Assembly: GCA_002335845.1 (NCBI GenBank)
Contig: DDCV01000010.1
Coordinates: forward strand, 463 to 5,803
Direction of reading: 5' to 3'
Source: Rickettsiales bacterium UBA1997
GTDB taxonomy: Bacteria > Pseudomonadota > Alphaproteobacteria > Rickettsiales > UBA1997
DNA: 5,341 nt
Made by a program: the position numbers and the translations under genes. A model generated the notes under the pieces. It was not told where the DNA came from. It searched no databases and saw only the letters and a program-made list of their open reading frames with translations. Below, in pieces: positions 5,328 through 5,341 of the stretch (position 1 is the first letter of the stretch; each line of letters opens with the position of its first letter).

Positions 5328-5341
5328 CCATTTTCAATTTA
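5321..5341 (+). repeat. Direct copy of the element's left edge at the window end
   Basis: TATTATACCATTT at 5321-5333 is an exact 13-base direct repeat of 5158-5170, the left edge of the nested inverted repeat. It overlaps the end of the right arm, so TGGTA-TTA-TACCA (5318-5330) is itself a palindrome. The continuation TTCAATTTA resembles only loosely the left arm. It may be the start of a second, abutting element that the window cuts off. Confidence 0.55.

Noticed and set aside
5158..5341. CRISPR array
   Set aside because: The repeats are inverted and nested around one centre, not regularly spaced direct repeats with unique spacers.
1..5341. tRNA or rRNA genes
   Set aside because: No cloverleaf with the GGTTCGAATCC-like T arm and no rRNA-like conserved blocks were seen in the gaps on either strand.

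Overview
The window is AT-rich (about one third G+C by eye) and its genes look like those of an alphaproteobacterium with a small, host-associated style genome. The evidence is the wording of the S-adenosylmethionine synthetase ([14 protein letters not shown] and the following [15 protein letters not shown]), the L28 core, a VirB2-like pilin of the kind common in Rickettsiales and relatives, and the strong A/T codon bias. The order-level assignment is inference. The code is standard as far as can be seen, with no in-frame TGA inside any gene.

Layout from left to right. On the minus strand, positions 1-815 hold the first 271 codons of metK, cut by the window edge. Divergently, on the plus strand, a tightly packed pair follows: trmB (tRNA m7G46 methyltransferase, about 1025-1867) and murB (peptidoglycan precursor reductase, 1869-2774), separated by one base. 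A 196-base very AT-rich gap leads to a small secreted two-helix protein (2971-3480) recognisable as a TrbC/VirB2-family pilin, with an unusual cysteine- and aspartate-rich N-terminal part. rpmB (ribosomal protein L28, 3548-3937) comes next, with a lysine-rich C-terminal tail. A long AT-rich hairpin (3975-4026) separates it from a gene for a signal-peptide-bearing outer-membrane beta-barrel protein rich in methionine and histidine (4127-5128). The right end (5158-5333) is a nested three-tier inverted repeat that looks like a miniature mobile element or a structured intergenic repeat. What may be another copy starts at the edge.

How the genes fit together: metK makes the SAM that TrmB uses, and the two share one intergenic promoter region. 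murB is peptidoglycan synthesis. rpmB and trmB serve translation. The pilin and the barrel protein are envelope or secretion components; neither has its usual partners inside the window. Most of the window is ordinary housekeeping sequence. The parts that merit a second look are the orphan pilin with its extra domain, the nested repeat at the right edge, the low-complexity insertions and tail in TrmB and L28, and the lack of Shine-Dalgarno sequences at all six gene starts.
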